Part shown: piece after piece, positions 11,416 through 22,886 of the stretch
Layout of the letters: each line of letters opens with the position of its first letter
Numbering within the stretch: position 1 is the first letter of the stretch
Source of the DNA: Dermatemys mawii
Lineage: Eukaryota > Chordata > Testudines > Dermatemydidae
NCBI GenBank assembly: GCA_007922305.1
Contig: ML677328.1
Span: 8,852,620-8,916,619, forward strand
Reading direction: 5' to 3'
Length of the DNA: 64,000 bases
The notes under the pieces: model-generated
Told to the model about the DNA's origin: nothing
Databases searched by the model: none
The model's input: the letters and a program-made list of their open reading frames with translations, nothing else
Program-made: the position numbers and the translations under genes

Positions 11416-11783
11416 CAGACATGCCAACCCCCCCCCCCCCTTCTCCCCAAAAAGCAGAAATTGGGCTTGCTTTTGGCTTAATTGTCTTGTGAGTTGCTTG
11501 GCAAGTTTTCTGCTTATAGCTTCACTCTTGTCTGGCTTGTAGCTTGTTGCTTCTTTATTTTTTATTGGCTCCCAGCAAGCAGGGGCAAGGAGCCAGCGGC
11601 CAAAGGGAGAGAGAGAGAGTCAGGAGTGCACAGCAGGCCCACCAGAGTCCTAGACTGCACATCAGGGGAATCTAGTCACATGGGGTCTTAGGGATTGGAT
11701 TGTTTTGAAATGAGATTAGCTTGAGTTTGGGTTTATTGTGAAAGTCAGGGTGCTTATTTACCACATGAAAGTTGGCAACTGTG
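11416..11783. mobile_element. Short non-autonomous hAT-type element with 8-bp TSD
   Basis: The 368-bp unit starts CAGACATGCCAAC and ends GTTGGCAACTGTG, so its ends are imperfect inverted repeats sharing TGCCAAC. The flanks CTTCTGAG (11408-11415) and ATTCTGAG (11784-11791) match at 7 of 8 positions. This is the 8-bp target duplication expected of hAT transposition. Inside is a C-run at 11428-11440 and a GA-rich stretch near 11600, with no transposase. Superfamily assignment rests on TSD length and the CA-starting ends. Confidence 0.65.
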
Positions 11784-12439
11784 ATTCTGAGCCTTACCAG
11801 AGCCCTATTTAGCAGTGCTGATTGTGGATCAACTGCTGCACCCTTGCACTACTAGCTGCATGGTTAGGTCGTACAGTAAACTAGTTTTCTAAATAATATC
11901 GGAGATACCGCATATCCACAAACATCACCATGCTGACTAGCTGGATGTGAAAATGTTATGATTTTTTATTAAGCAAACACAACAACAGTGGCTTCAGTCA
12001 GAAGCCGAAATTATTTCATTTTTTCCCCCATCAGTGGAAAATTTGTCCCCATATGTAGTATGTGCTAGTTGGCAGAATCATCCATCATTGTGTTTTCCTG
12101 CTTTGTACAATGGATTGTTGTTTGAATCTCCTTTTGTGAAAACATCTGTCGTGGGGGAGAGGGTTCTCCCTGTATTATCACTCACTGTCTCGCTTTGAGG
12201 TGGAGCCAAAGTTTATGAGTCTAATTCTCCATATACACAAATACATAAATCTATAACCATATCCTGTATACACATAGCATAATGTAAGTTTAGAGCATCA
12301 CAAGCTTTTGGAAAAGACCTCACTCAACATATGTATACAATATTATTGTGTTATAAAAATCAGTTGATCTTATTCTTTGGTGTTCAAATGCCCACTTCTC
12401 CCTTTGGGACATATGGATCCTGGTTGTCACAGTCCCAAT

Positions 12440-12840
12440 TTGCCTATGACCACCTTATCTCCTCATAATCCTACACTTTTGAGTGAGGTGTCACTTTCCA
12501 CTGCCTTGACTTGTTTTCTTGATATTCTCTCGTGAATCCATTCTGCCAAAGCTCTCTAACCAAGGTCACTTCTTCTGTATGTTTATCCTCAGAGGCCTGA
12601 CCTCTATTTTCTTGTTTCTTTGTCTATCAGCTATCTCCTTCTCCTTCCCCTGAACTCTCTCCTAATTTTTCTCCATCAATTTTTCACTCTGTGGTTTTCT
12701 TCCTATGTCTTCAACTCAATTTCCTTCAAATGACTTCTTCCCCTACTCTCTTCTGCTCTTTGTCAATGTCCCTCAGGGCTCTAACCTTGGTCTCTTCTTT
12801 TCCTCTACAGCTTACCTTGGGTTGACTTTCCCACTAGTTT
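12440..12840 (+). mobile_element. L2 LINE relic (RT region)
   Basis: The block 'tgtccctcagggctctaacc' followed by 'ttggtctcttcttttcctct' encodes the degenerate V-P-Q-G-S-x-L-G-P-L-L-F pattern of the L2 reverse transcriptase. The preceding pyrimidine-rich text ('cttgatattctctcg') matches the usual upstream L2 region. It is highly decayed with no open frame. It may continue weakly to about 13300. Confidence 0.55.
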
Positions 12841-14340
12841 CATCTTGTTTTCTAAATTAAAATTAATCTTTGCATTAAAGTTGTTTAATATGTTTTGCTT
12901 TAAAACACTTTTTTAATGTCAACATTTTCATGTAAAATTTTCATTTCTTTCCAAATTTTTGGTTTCACAATAAAAAACCCAAACACAAAATATTTTCAGT
13001 TTTTGAAATCTGTAAACAACTGAAAACCATAATTTTGGGGGGTTTTGAAGAGTGAACATTTTCAATGTTACATTTGAAGGTTTCACAGAAAATATGTACA
13101 TTTTTTTCTGATCAGCTCCATTTTTCATAATCACGGTTCTCCATAAATTTTTCTCCTGTTTTAATCTCTGCTCTCATTTCTGTAGACTCTCCCTACCAAA
13201 GGCTGAATCCAAAACAACATTTTTATGTCCCTTTCTGACTCTGGGCTTTGCGTTATTTTCCATATATTATCATTTTAAACAGCCACCTTCTTCCTGGATG
13301 GTAAATCACAACTTTCTCTTCATTAATATCTTTCCTCATGTCTTCCATGAAAATTTAGAATGCTAATCCACACATGAAAAGGAAAGAGAAAAATGCCTAT
13401 CTTTGAGATGAGATAGGAAACAAAGATTCTGAACAGATTTGGTCATTCTAGATCCCATAGCACTTTTAAGCAAAGGCTGAAGTCAAATATTCACCTATAG
13501 TTAATTTTGTGTTCCACATTCTTCATTTTTGTCTGAAACTTTTTTGTAGCAATGTTCCTGTGCACTGTGCAATAGAAACATCTCTTAATCTGAGTTCTGA
13601 GTAAAATTATTTCCTTTATCATCATCAGTAAAGTATTTAGGGATCCATTTGGATGAAAGGTGTTTCATTAATTTAAAATAGCTATTATATTAGTGACTAA
13701 CTTGACTAATTGCACTAAGAAAGAACTCTAGTTTGAGATTGATTTGTGATCATCACAGGCAATCAGTGCTTAGTATTGAGCTGTCCTCAGATAAATATTT
13801 TCTCACTTCAAAATGTGACATTGGTCCATAACTGTATTACTGAACACTTTTTGCCAGATAATACCAGAGTTGTCAAAATGGATTCTTGTCTTTGTCAAAA
13901 TGGATTCTTGTTTTTCCTCTGGTTTATGTGTCAGTATTTATTTACCTGAATATACTGTGGCATGGAAGAGACTTCAGAGCACATTAATAAAAAATATCAT
14001 CATATACGAGGATAGGTTTCTGGAGTTCACACTACCCTTCTCTTTATTTCTAATTCTGGCCACATATGTTTAATAATGATCCTGGGCAGAAGTACAAGGC
14101 GATCAAAAATACGATTTTTGACAAAGCATTCAAAGTGTCCATGTATGTGTCTTCCTGATTAATATTAATTATCAAATATATTTTGGGAAGAAGCTGAATT
14201 ACAGTATGAAACTTAATAATTTTCTGTGAGTAAATGGAAAGCCCATGGTACTTCCTTTGGCTTTTCTGTTTTAATTAATTTTCTCTTCTGGCAGCATCTT
14301 AACTTCCCAGTACAGTAATACAATCCTTCTTATTCCTCAC
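12841..14340. other. No gene; AT-rich unique sequence
   Basis: No coding frame or recognisable transposon ends were seen. A small tandem duplication lies at 13871-13913. Confidence 0.5.
13871..13913. repeat. 22-bp tandem duplication
   Basis: The 18-mer TGTCAAAATGGATTCTTG occurs at 13871 and again at 13893, so the unit is about 22 bp and present twice. It looks like a replication-slippage duplication. Confidence 0.9.
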
Positions 14341-15158
14341 TGTCACAGAGTCGAGCCAGATGGCTACAAGAAAGTGATAGAAGGCAGATATATTAGTCCT
14401 AGATTAAGCAGGTTCCCTTTCCCTGGGTAAGGTAACAGGGGCAGTTCCAGAACAATCAGGAACTTGCTGGAACCAATTAAGGCAGGCAGGCTAATTAGGA
14501 CACCTGGAGCCAATTAAGAAGCTGCTAGAATCAATTAAGACAGCCAGGCTAATCAGGGCACCTTGTTTAAAAAGGACATCACTTCAGTCAGTGAGGGGTG
14601 TGTGCAAGGAGCAGGGGGCGAGAGGCACCAGGAGCTGAGAGTGGGAAGGTATACCGCTGAAGGACTGAGGAGTATAAGCATTATCAGACACCAGGAGGAA
14701 GGTCCAGTGGTGAGGATAAAGAAAGTGTTGAGAGGAGGCCATGGGGAAGTAGCCCAAGGAGTTGTAGCTGTCACACAGCTGTTACAGGAGATACTCTAGA
14801 TAGCTGCAATCCACAGGGTCCAGTGCTGGAAGCTGGAGTAGAGGGCAGGCCCAGGTTGGCCCCATACCTCCATCCCCCCAGCTCCCTGTTTGATACAAGA
14901 GGAGTTGACCTGGACTGGGGGTTTCACCAGAGGGGAAGGTCTCTGGCCTGTTCCCCGACCCACTAGGTGGATCAGCAGAGACTGCAGGGATTGTTCTTCT
15001 TCCTTTTCCCCATGCTGACCAGTGATGAGGATTAGCTGAGTGAATGGAAGGTTTGAGTCACGAAAGTGACCAAACTGAGGGCTGCCATGAATCTCTGAGG
15101 CGAGCCAATCCACCAGTAAGAACAGGACCCACCAAGGCAGAGGAGGAACTTTGCCACA
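14341..15158 (+). mobile_element. Solo LTR-like element with 4-bp TSD (LTR-B)
   Basis: The 818-bp unit begins TGTCACAGAG and ends TTTGCCACA. It is flanked by identical TCAC tetramers (14337-14340 and 15159-15162), matching an LTR with a 4-bp target duplication. The first 220 bp hold direct repeats of an 'aattaag...ggctaat' motif, then a TATA-like TTTAAAAAGG at 14566-14575. The remainder is GC-richer and carries two meaningless open frames. No coding internal region is present. A Gypsy-type or retroviral origin is plausible; the LTR alone does not decide. Confidence 0.65.
14566..14575 (+). promoter_or_regulatory. TATA-like box of LTR-B
   Basis: TTTAAAAAGG lies directly after the AATTAAG-type direct repeats and before a GC-richer downstream part, as expected at a U3/R boundary. 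Activity is inferred only from position. Confidence 0.35.
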
Positions 15159-15739
15159 TCACTTATATTTCACTGACAAATTCAAAGCCCACCAGTTTAT
15201 CCAACTCTGTTTTCTCTGTCTAACGAAATCAATTCTATTTTTACTTAATCTTGTGCAAGATGGAATTTGTTATTTATGTTATGCACCTGATGTGTTCAAA
15301 CAGAAACACCACCTGGCATGGAAATAGTTCTGCGGTGGCGCGTTTCTATACCTGAGCTTGTTTTTATTTGGTTTGATTCTTGGTATTTATCAGTAACCTG
15401 AATTCCGTAACTGTTCCCTTATTACTTTATATTGATTGTATCCTGGTGTCAGTGGGAAGTTTTAATGCAGTAAATTATGTTTGTGAGCTGGTTTATCGAC
15501 CCAGCACTTTAAAACATATCCTGTGCTGATCTACTAAACCTACGTCACTGATGACTTGGATGTAGCTTAAACTGTTAGCTATGGAAACACACCTACACAT
15601 TCAAAGACGGATCAACACAGCTGAGGAAATTATTTTCATCAGATATTTTAAACCTGAATATGCAGCACAAAAACTCGGTTTTCAAAAGGCTCTTGACACC
15701 ACTTTAAATGTATCTAACTGCTGGTGATTATAATTAATA

Positions 15740-15962
15740 CAATACTAATACTTTGTACTTATATAGCTATTTCCATCCCGGGGGGTGGGGAGGAATGCTT
15801 TGCAAACGTTAACTATTAAGTCTCATAACACCTCTTTTCTGGTAATCAAGTTTTATTATCCTTATTTTACAGATGGCACGGACCTGCTTAAAGTCATACA
15901 AGAAACCTGTAGCATAGTCAAGAACAGAACCAAGATCTCCTGACATTCAGTCTTTCCTCTTT
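15740..15962 (+). mobile_element. MIR/CORE-SINE-type relic
   Basis: The text 'gtacttatatagctatttcc', then 'ctttgcaaacgttaactatt', then 'tattttacagatggcacgg' and 'caagatctcctgacattcag' follows the order of an amniote MIR-like SINE from core to tail. A GGGG-rich insertion near 15779 interrupts it. Confidence 0.65.
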
Positions 15963-17202
15963 AATGAGCACACTACCAAAAATATAAAATTAAATGTGAT
16001 TAAATGCTGCATTCCAGCCTTAGGATTAATTTACTATTTACTCAAGAGGATGTTTTTAAATGGGAATGTGGGGAATCCCAATGTAGAAAAAAGGTCAGAT
16101 GATTTTACCTGTATGGTTACATCAAAAAAATTAATTCTGACACACCATTTATTTCTGTTTAATGTTCTCCCAATATGAGGTAAAGAAGAGTGATACATAT
16201 ATAGTGAAAAGAGAAAAATTCTAAGTGAAACATGCTTTATCATTAGCCTATTTCTTCTCGAATCAGTCCGATCATTCTTTTGAGGTTCTGATATAATTTT
16301 ATTCTTATTTATGTTTTTTATTGCAGTAGTGCTGAGAGGCTTCAGTTAGGATCTGTGCAAGATACTGCACACATCCACTAATTTTCTTCATTCTGTTCGA
16401 CTCACAGAAGGCATCAGCATTTTTTAAAATTTGATATTTTCTTCTGCTCTCCCTGTAAAATTCATTGTCACCAATAAATACTGTGCTATTTCAAGGGGAG
16501 AGGCACGGAAGAGACAGAAATAAATGGGAGGACAGGTGATGATTTGGGTGAACTAAGGAGCTTTGATATCAATGACTGATACCCAGATCAATGGCTGAAT
16601 TGGAATTATGATAGTTTTACAGGAGAGAACAATAATTTAAGGTGAACCAGAATAAGGTAACAAAGAACGGTGATGATAACTACAAGGAAATAAAACTGAA
16701 GCATCTTGGAAACCAGTCTACTACAGCAGTTTTAAACACTTTCAGTCAGATACCATTGCATTTATATTCATTGGAAACACAGAGGGGGAGATTTTCAAAG
16801 GCAGGTGCCTAACTCTTATTTGTACATTTGAAAATCTATCCCAGTGATACCTAAACTATACATGACTTGGACACAAAAGGAAAATGGTTCTTGGGCTCAT
16901 GCTCTGTTACTGTGGAAGCAAACATTTCAGGACAAGTTCATTTGAAAAATCTATCACAAAATCACATAAGGAATCACCAGTACTGAGAGACCATTTGGGA
17001 AGTGGACCGATCTGGGCTCTTTCTGAGCTCCAGTGTCTGCTCTGAAAAACTCCCGGATATTTCCTGTTATTTGAAAAATCCACCCGCCACAGACAGAGGA
17101 CCGAGCCTCAAAAAGGAGGCAATAGCTGGGAAAACCCAGACATATGGTAACGTCACTCATACAGTAACTCGCACCAACACTGGTTTGTGCTCCCGAATCA
17201 AA
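15963..17202. other. No gene; AT-rich sequence
   Basis: Only a short dispersed 'gagattttcaaaggcaggtg' motif (about 16789-16812) is recognisable; it recurs in related forms elsewhere in the window. No domain-bearing frames. Confidence 0.5.
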
Positions 17203-17408
17203 TAAATATATGGAGATATGCCTATCTCACAGAACTGAAAGGACCTCAAAAGGTCATTGAGTCCAGCCCCGTGCCTACACTAGCAGGACCAAGTACTGTC
17301 CCCTGCTAGATTTTTTGCCCCAGATCCCTAAATGGCCCCCTCAGGGATTGAACTCACAACCCTGAGTTTAGCAGGCCAATGCTTAAACCACTGAGCTATC
17401 TCTCCCTC
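17203..17408 (-). mobile_element. tRNA-derived SINE (turtle Cry-type)
   Basis: Read on the minus strand it starts with a tRNA-like head containing an intact pol III A box TAGCTCAGTGG and B box GAGTTCAATCC. A tRNA-unrelated body follows. It ends with a tail including 'gaggtcctttcagttctgtg', which matches the 3' end of CR1 LINEs. That head-plus-CR1-tail layout is characteristic of the cryptodiran turtle SINE mobilised by CR1. It is not a functional tRNA gene: the fold is incomplete and it continues into SINE body. Clear target duplications were not identified. Confidence 0.85.
17345..17398 (-). promoter_or_regulatory. SINE internal RNA polymerase III promoter
   Basis: On the minus strand the A box TAGCTCAGTGG (17388-17398) precedes the B box GAGTTCAATCC (17345-17355) by about 32 bases. 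Both fit the type 2 pol III consensus closely, suggesting a relatively young insertion that may still bind TFIIIC. Confidence 0.7.
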
Positions 17409-20400
17409 CTCTATATTATTAAGAGGATATAATAAAAATGTCATATGCTATTTCTTTGATACATATTCAATTAGAAAATCTGCATTAAGGAGCTGAGTAA
17501 ACTTTTCCAGGGGTACTTTAAATCAGATTTCTCAAGAGAGAAAGTTAGCTGTTTAACCTGTAAAACAGAGTGAAATGATACACTTTATAGACACAATCAG
17601 CCTGATTCTGACCTTTCACCAGTTTCTCAGCAGCATGTTTCCATTGACTTTAATGATCTACTCTTTATTTACATTGGGGTAAGCTCAAAATCCAGCCTAA
17701 CATTGCACTCATGGCCTGACACACCATCAGGCCTCACATTACACCACTACACAGGAATAATTCCACTGAAGTCAATGTATTGATGGGTACTGTAAATAGC
17801 ATTCCCCATGTAAACGTTGGTATCCTACCTGCAAAAAAATAAAATAAAAAAAAAAAAAAAGGATTTTCCTGCCTATGTGACTTCCTAGTACTGTTTTCTC
17901 ATTGCCTGAGGGTATAAGTGGGCATTCTCTAATCTGACATGCAGAGTAAACCTGACTTGTTTCTATGGAAACAAGTGCTGGGGTGGTTATGGCTGAAACC
18001 TTATTACCTGCGGCAAGCAATAGCTCTAACCCTGGCATAGTCATTCATCTCCTGTGCTCCCAGCCAATGGCTCAGAAAAGGAGCTACATCTTCTGAACAC
18101 CTGTTCTCATTTTATAAATGTCACCTTGAATTTCTCCAAACTTTTACAATCCAAAAAATCTGTCTCATTAGTGTCAGCAGTAAACTCTGTAATTTCTGAT
18201 TTTTCAGACTCTTTAATTCTGCCCTGCCTGACATGGGGGAAAGAAAGCAAACTGATCACCAGGTACATGCATGTGGCTGGTGGGCCTTGGGTTTCACTCA
18301 ACTCAACTTTCCCACTTAACACTTGGGAGCAGGAGTAACTGATAGTGGAGAAGACCGAAGGAGAGTCAGAAGAGATTTTCTCCCTCTTCATTTCTGGCAC
18401 ACACACATGGGAGATTCTAAAATATGGCTTCCAAAAATATTCATACATGTGATTCTGAAATTTGCTTTCCACAAATATTAGAGCCTGTAAAATTTGATTT
18501 TTTTTCCAGAAAGTGAACAGCAATATTCTGTCTTGCTAACTATGAGTACACAGCTATCTACAACCATTCATCATGTTTACTAGAGACAAGCATCTCAATA
18601 ACAGAACAAGGTGTCTCAAATGTTTTATAGAAACGCTCACGTGAATTAGTACTACAGTCTGCTGTATCATTTTAAAGTGACTACCACTTAGGTTGACAAC
18701 AAACAAACACTGGCTAGGCAGCTTTTCTATCTAGCAGTTTCCTAAGATATCTGAAATCTTTTCCTCCCCGAAGATTCAAGACTGGTTTAGATGACTGCAT
18801 AGTGAGAAAAAATGATCTATGCTAAAACAACAAAATAATTATTATGACTGAAGAGGGCATTCGAGTTTTGCCATTTAGTTTTCTGCCTCTGATGGTTTTC
18901 ATGATGCAAATGGATTAGCATCAAGATGAAATATAAACAGCAAAAATGACTATGCAACAAGGCATGTAGTCAGGTAACATTGTACAACCCAACTGTATGC
19001 AAACACAGCATTACAGCACTTCAGAAAGTATTACATATGCAATTATTTTTTATTTAGTAAGAAAACCTATACACGTGAGCTGCATATGCCCTACCAGTAA
19101 CTACATTTACAATCCATTAAAATATCACCCAGCATCCCAGCATAATAGAGAAAATAACATAGTCTGTAAACCCAGCAGCACACTCCCCCGTCACTTCCCC
19201 AAAAACTCATTATTCTTAGACCTGCTTGGAAGCACTCTCAAAGATATGGCTATTTAAATAATATGGGCACAATACTACAAAGACTCACTAATGAATATGT
19301 TAGGGCCTCTTACTGTATCCGGCTTAGTTCCACTGCCCTTACTGGGTCTATATGTAAAAACAAGTATGTATAGTATTGGGTCTTATGAAAGGAGCTTCAC
19401 ATATTTTTTGCAATCCAATAAAAAATAAAACCATTAAAATTACATTTCCTGTTCTTCCCTGCCATTTAACACACACATACTAAAGTCACAAACATTTTTC
19501 TCAGACCAGCAGACAAATTACAATGGTTATATGCGGAAAAAGGAAAATCAAGATGCTTAATCCTTTCAGCTGCACACTTTCACTTTCAAAATCTGGTACA
19601 CGTTAAAGTGTGAAAGCATCTATTTGGGTCTAAACTGAGATCAATGTAACACTGCCAGCCAACACGAGAAATATAATTTCTTCCTCCACCTTTAGCTGAA
19701 AAGCTTCTATTAAGATATTTTAGGGATGTCAAGGCTGGAACCATGTTAAATATTTCATATCCATGAAATGGTAGAGATTGGGGTCAGTGTTGGAAGATAT
19801 CTCCCTTAGGGAAACGCAGGTATAAGATTATCAGTGGCAGAGGTTGTGTTTCACAATGTAAAATGAAAAAAGGAACAGCGTAGCTTGTGACAAAGAAAAT
19901 ATGTACACACTACAATGCTCCTTCTGCCAACAAAACCCTCCTGCTTTGCCAGCAAAATAAAACCACCTCAACGGGTAATCTTAGATCATTTTGCAGCAAA
20001 GTTATAGCGATATAATGTCAGTATAAACACTGCACTTGGTTACTTTGCTGTAAATTGATTCTAAGCAGCATTGTACAATGGCCATCCTTAATGCTCTGGT
20101 CTGCAATTCGAACTCCGCTGCTCTGCACCCAGGTATGCAGGTATCTGCCCCTCCGCCTTTAAAGGCCCAGGATTTTTTGAAATTCCACTTCCTGTTTGCA
20201 CAGCACAGAGAGCTCACATTGCATCTTTCCATATGAGCATGGCGGCTCCATGCAGCAAACACTCTCTGGCTTGGAGAGCGCCGTAGGTTTTGCAATCTGC
20301 ACTAGCCATAGGAACTTTGATACCTCTGGTCAGATTTCCCATGGTATGCTGAACAAGGACTATGATTGGGATACAGTGCAGTGTATTAAGACATGACAGT

Positions 20401-22760
20401 GGGAGCACTCAAAGGGAAACAATAATTATGCATTGGCAGGAAAATGCTAATAGCTGATAGCTCATTTCCAAATATAGGTTCTATGAACACAGCAATGAGA
20501 AAGCTAAAGACAGAATCTAGAGGACTAGTTCAGGCAGTCAATGATAAAGATAGGCAACATGCTTATGGAGTAACGACACTAATGGGATGATATAAGGTGA
20601 CATGCAGGAAGCCTATGTGAGCACACCAACACTAGAAGTTATTCAGAAGCCTGAGCAGGCTCAGTGCTTGTGCAGTAAATAATGCCCCCCCACCCCACCT
20701 CACCACACACACCACAAAACTAACTACTGAGTGCATGACAAAGCATCGCATTAAAAAACAGGGACCAAATCTTGAGTGCCTTACAAGGGCAAACTCTCAT
20801 TGACTTTGCCTTAGTAAGAACTAACCAAAAATCACTGAGCAACCCTGGTTTTGGTCCCCACATGATTAACAACTAGGCATTCCATTCGTCCTGGCAGATG
20901 GCATGGACATCTGGGTAACTTAACCGAATTAGCTGTTTTGACTTGAAAGGAAACCACCTCACCATAAGGGGCATGATCTGAAGGCAGACTCAGTCCCCAT
21001 GAGTGCATAGTGTTCCTTGCCCAGAGAGCAGCAACATAAACTGTCTTTCTGCAGAGGACTGAAATTCATAACCAGTGCAGTGTGTAATGCCTGTGGAAGA
21101 ACAGAACTGCTCAATGTTCTAACGACTTAACGTTCATAAACACTGTGTTAATTTACACTATTTAAGAGAGAAAAAGGTTGTAGTTCAGGAAACTCCTGAA
21201 AGCTATCGGCCAATCATTTCAAACTCACGTGCCTGAAGTTAAGCAACTAAAGCCATATTTAGCCACCTAAGAAAGTGGCTTTAGGTTTAAAGGTTCCAAG
21301 CACTCACAATCACCACTGGTTTCAACAACTGATTCATTTGTCTTCTCCTATACTGCCTGCATAAACATCCCACCACACACACATACTTTTCTCTCCTGTG
21401 TAATTTTGGTGCCGTGGTATCTACTATTTTAAGTAAATGGAAATACGGAGGTGCAATCTCCGTAGTGATGAATGTGCCATTTGTAATGGCATCACACATC
21501 TAGATATACAGTAGTCACCACTGAAAATTTAACTTTTATCATCTCCTATACTCAGTGGTATTATATATAAAGCAGTTTGTCCCTACAAATAGAATGGAAA
21601 CATCAGTGGTAACCATGTTGCAAATGCTAACTTCTTAATGACAACTACTAACTCAGGTTCTGTTGGACAGTGCTACTTAATTATTTTGTAACCTGAACTG
21701 ACACGGTATACCATCCTAATTAGGATTAACTTCCAGCACACAATTAACCATAAAAACAGGTTCAGAATAAGTAACCTATAAAACTGTTCTGTAATGGATT
21801 ATCAGAGCAATGTTTTCTATAACATTGCAAAAATTGTCAGTCCATCAATCAAGTCATAGTTATAGCCACTAAGAAAGTGGGTTTCCATCAAAACAGTAGA
21901 AAGAGTACAAGGTACTAGCTTAATGTCTATGTGATGTTGCCTACTAATGATTGGCCCACAAAGATAAGGGATATACTCTCAGTGTCAGCTAAGGGAGATC
22001 TACCCTAGCTAAAGTGGTAGAGGCCTATATGCTTGAAGCCAAAGGATTAGTGTTCCTGCAGGTGTGTGTAATATTTATATGGTGATTATGTTTTATTCAG
22101 CACACTGATTATGTATAATAGCTTTTTTCATACTTCATGCACTGACAGTCCACTCATCTTGCCCATCCTGCTCTGCTGTAGGAGATGGGAAAGGCTCCTT
22201 CATCAGTAGCATTTGACACACTGGACAAAATTCAATTCCCCTTAAAAAAACACCCTGAACTATCAGAGAGGAACAATTTGAAAATAACTGGAGGAAAGAT
22301 TGTTTTTGTTACTACAGAGCTCAGCTATGAGTTTTTCAGTGTCATATGGTGCAACTGGTCTCTCTTTCCCAGATACTTTAATTAATCCTAATTAATCCTT
22401 TACATGATTGCAGGTGCATTTTCTACAGTGAGTGGTAAATGGAATGGAAATGAAATATCTGTCCATCCTCAAAGAAGCATATTGTGTATTGTACCAGCTC
22501 TTTGAAGATAAATTTGTCAAATATGAGGTTTGCAATCCACGCACAGAAAAGCAATGGGAAGACTCAATATAGATGAAACAACCGTTTCTGTTCATGTATT
22601 AGCTTACCAGAAGTTGCAGAAATAAATGCATATACAGCTACAAATATAAATTCTTTAAATAGCTTTATGCCTAGCTAGTTTATATTCACTTTTTATACAA
22701 ATCTTATAAAAACAACAGTAACTAAATCAAGTGCCTGAATCATGTTTCACTTTTATTTTA
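17409..22760. other. Repeat-poor AT-rich region without recognised gene
   Basis: The stretch 17590-17800 carries copies of a short dispersed motif around 'tgaagtcaatg', then an A-rich run at about 17827-17860. Around 20100-20330 a GC-richer segment ('tttaaaggcccaggatt...cacttcctgtttgcacag') looks like part of a DNA transposon but its ends are not visible. Elsewhere only short chance frames occur. Confidence 0.45.
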
Positions 22761-22807
<47 letters not shown>

Positions 22808-22817
22808 NNNNNNNNNN

Positions 22818-22886
<69 letters not shown>
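22761..22886. repeat. (GATA)n microsatellite containing an assembly gap
   Basis: About 125 bases consist of ATAG/GATA units, interrupted only by ten Ns at 22808-22817. The phase of the repeat on the two sides is compatible with one continuous array, so the true length is unknown. Confidence 0.98.
22808..22817. other. Assembly gap (10 N)
   Basis: Ten N characters inside the GATA array mark an unresolved join. The size is probably a placeholder and the array may be longer in the genome. Confidence 0.99.

Noticed and set aside
17345..17398. tRNA gene
   Set aside because: The A and B boxes belong to a tRNA-derived SINE with a CR1-type tail; the tRNA part runs into SINE body and lacks a normal 3' acceptor end.
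22761..22886. CRISPR-like repeat array
   Set aside because: It is a pure tetranucleotide microsatellite without spacers, in eukaryotic DNA.
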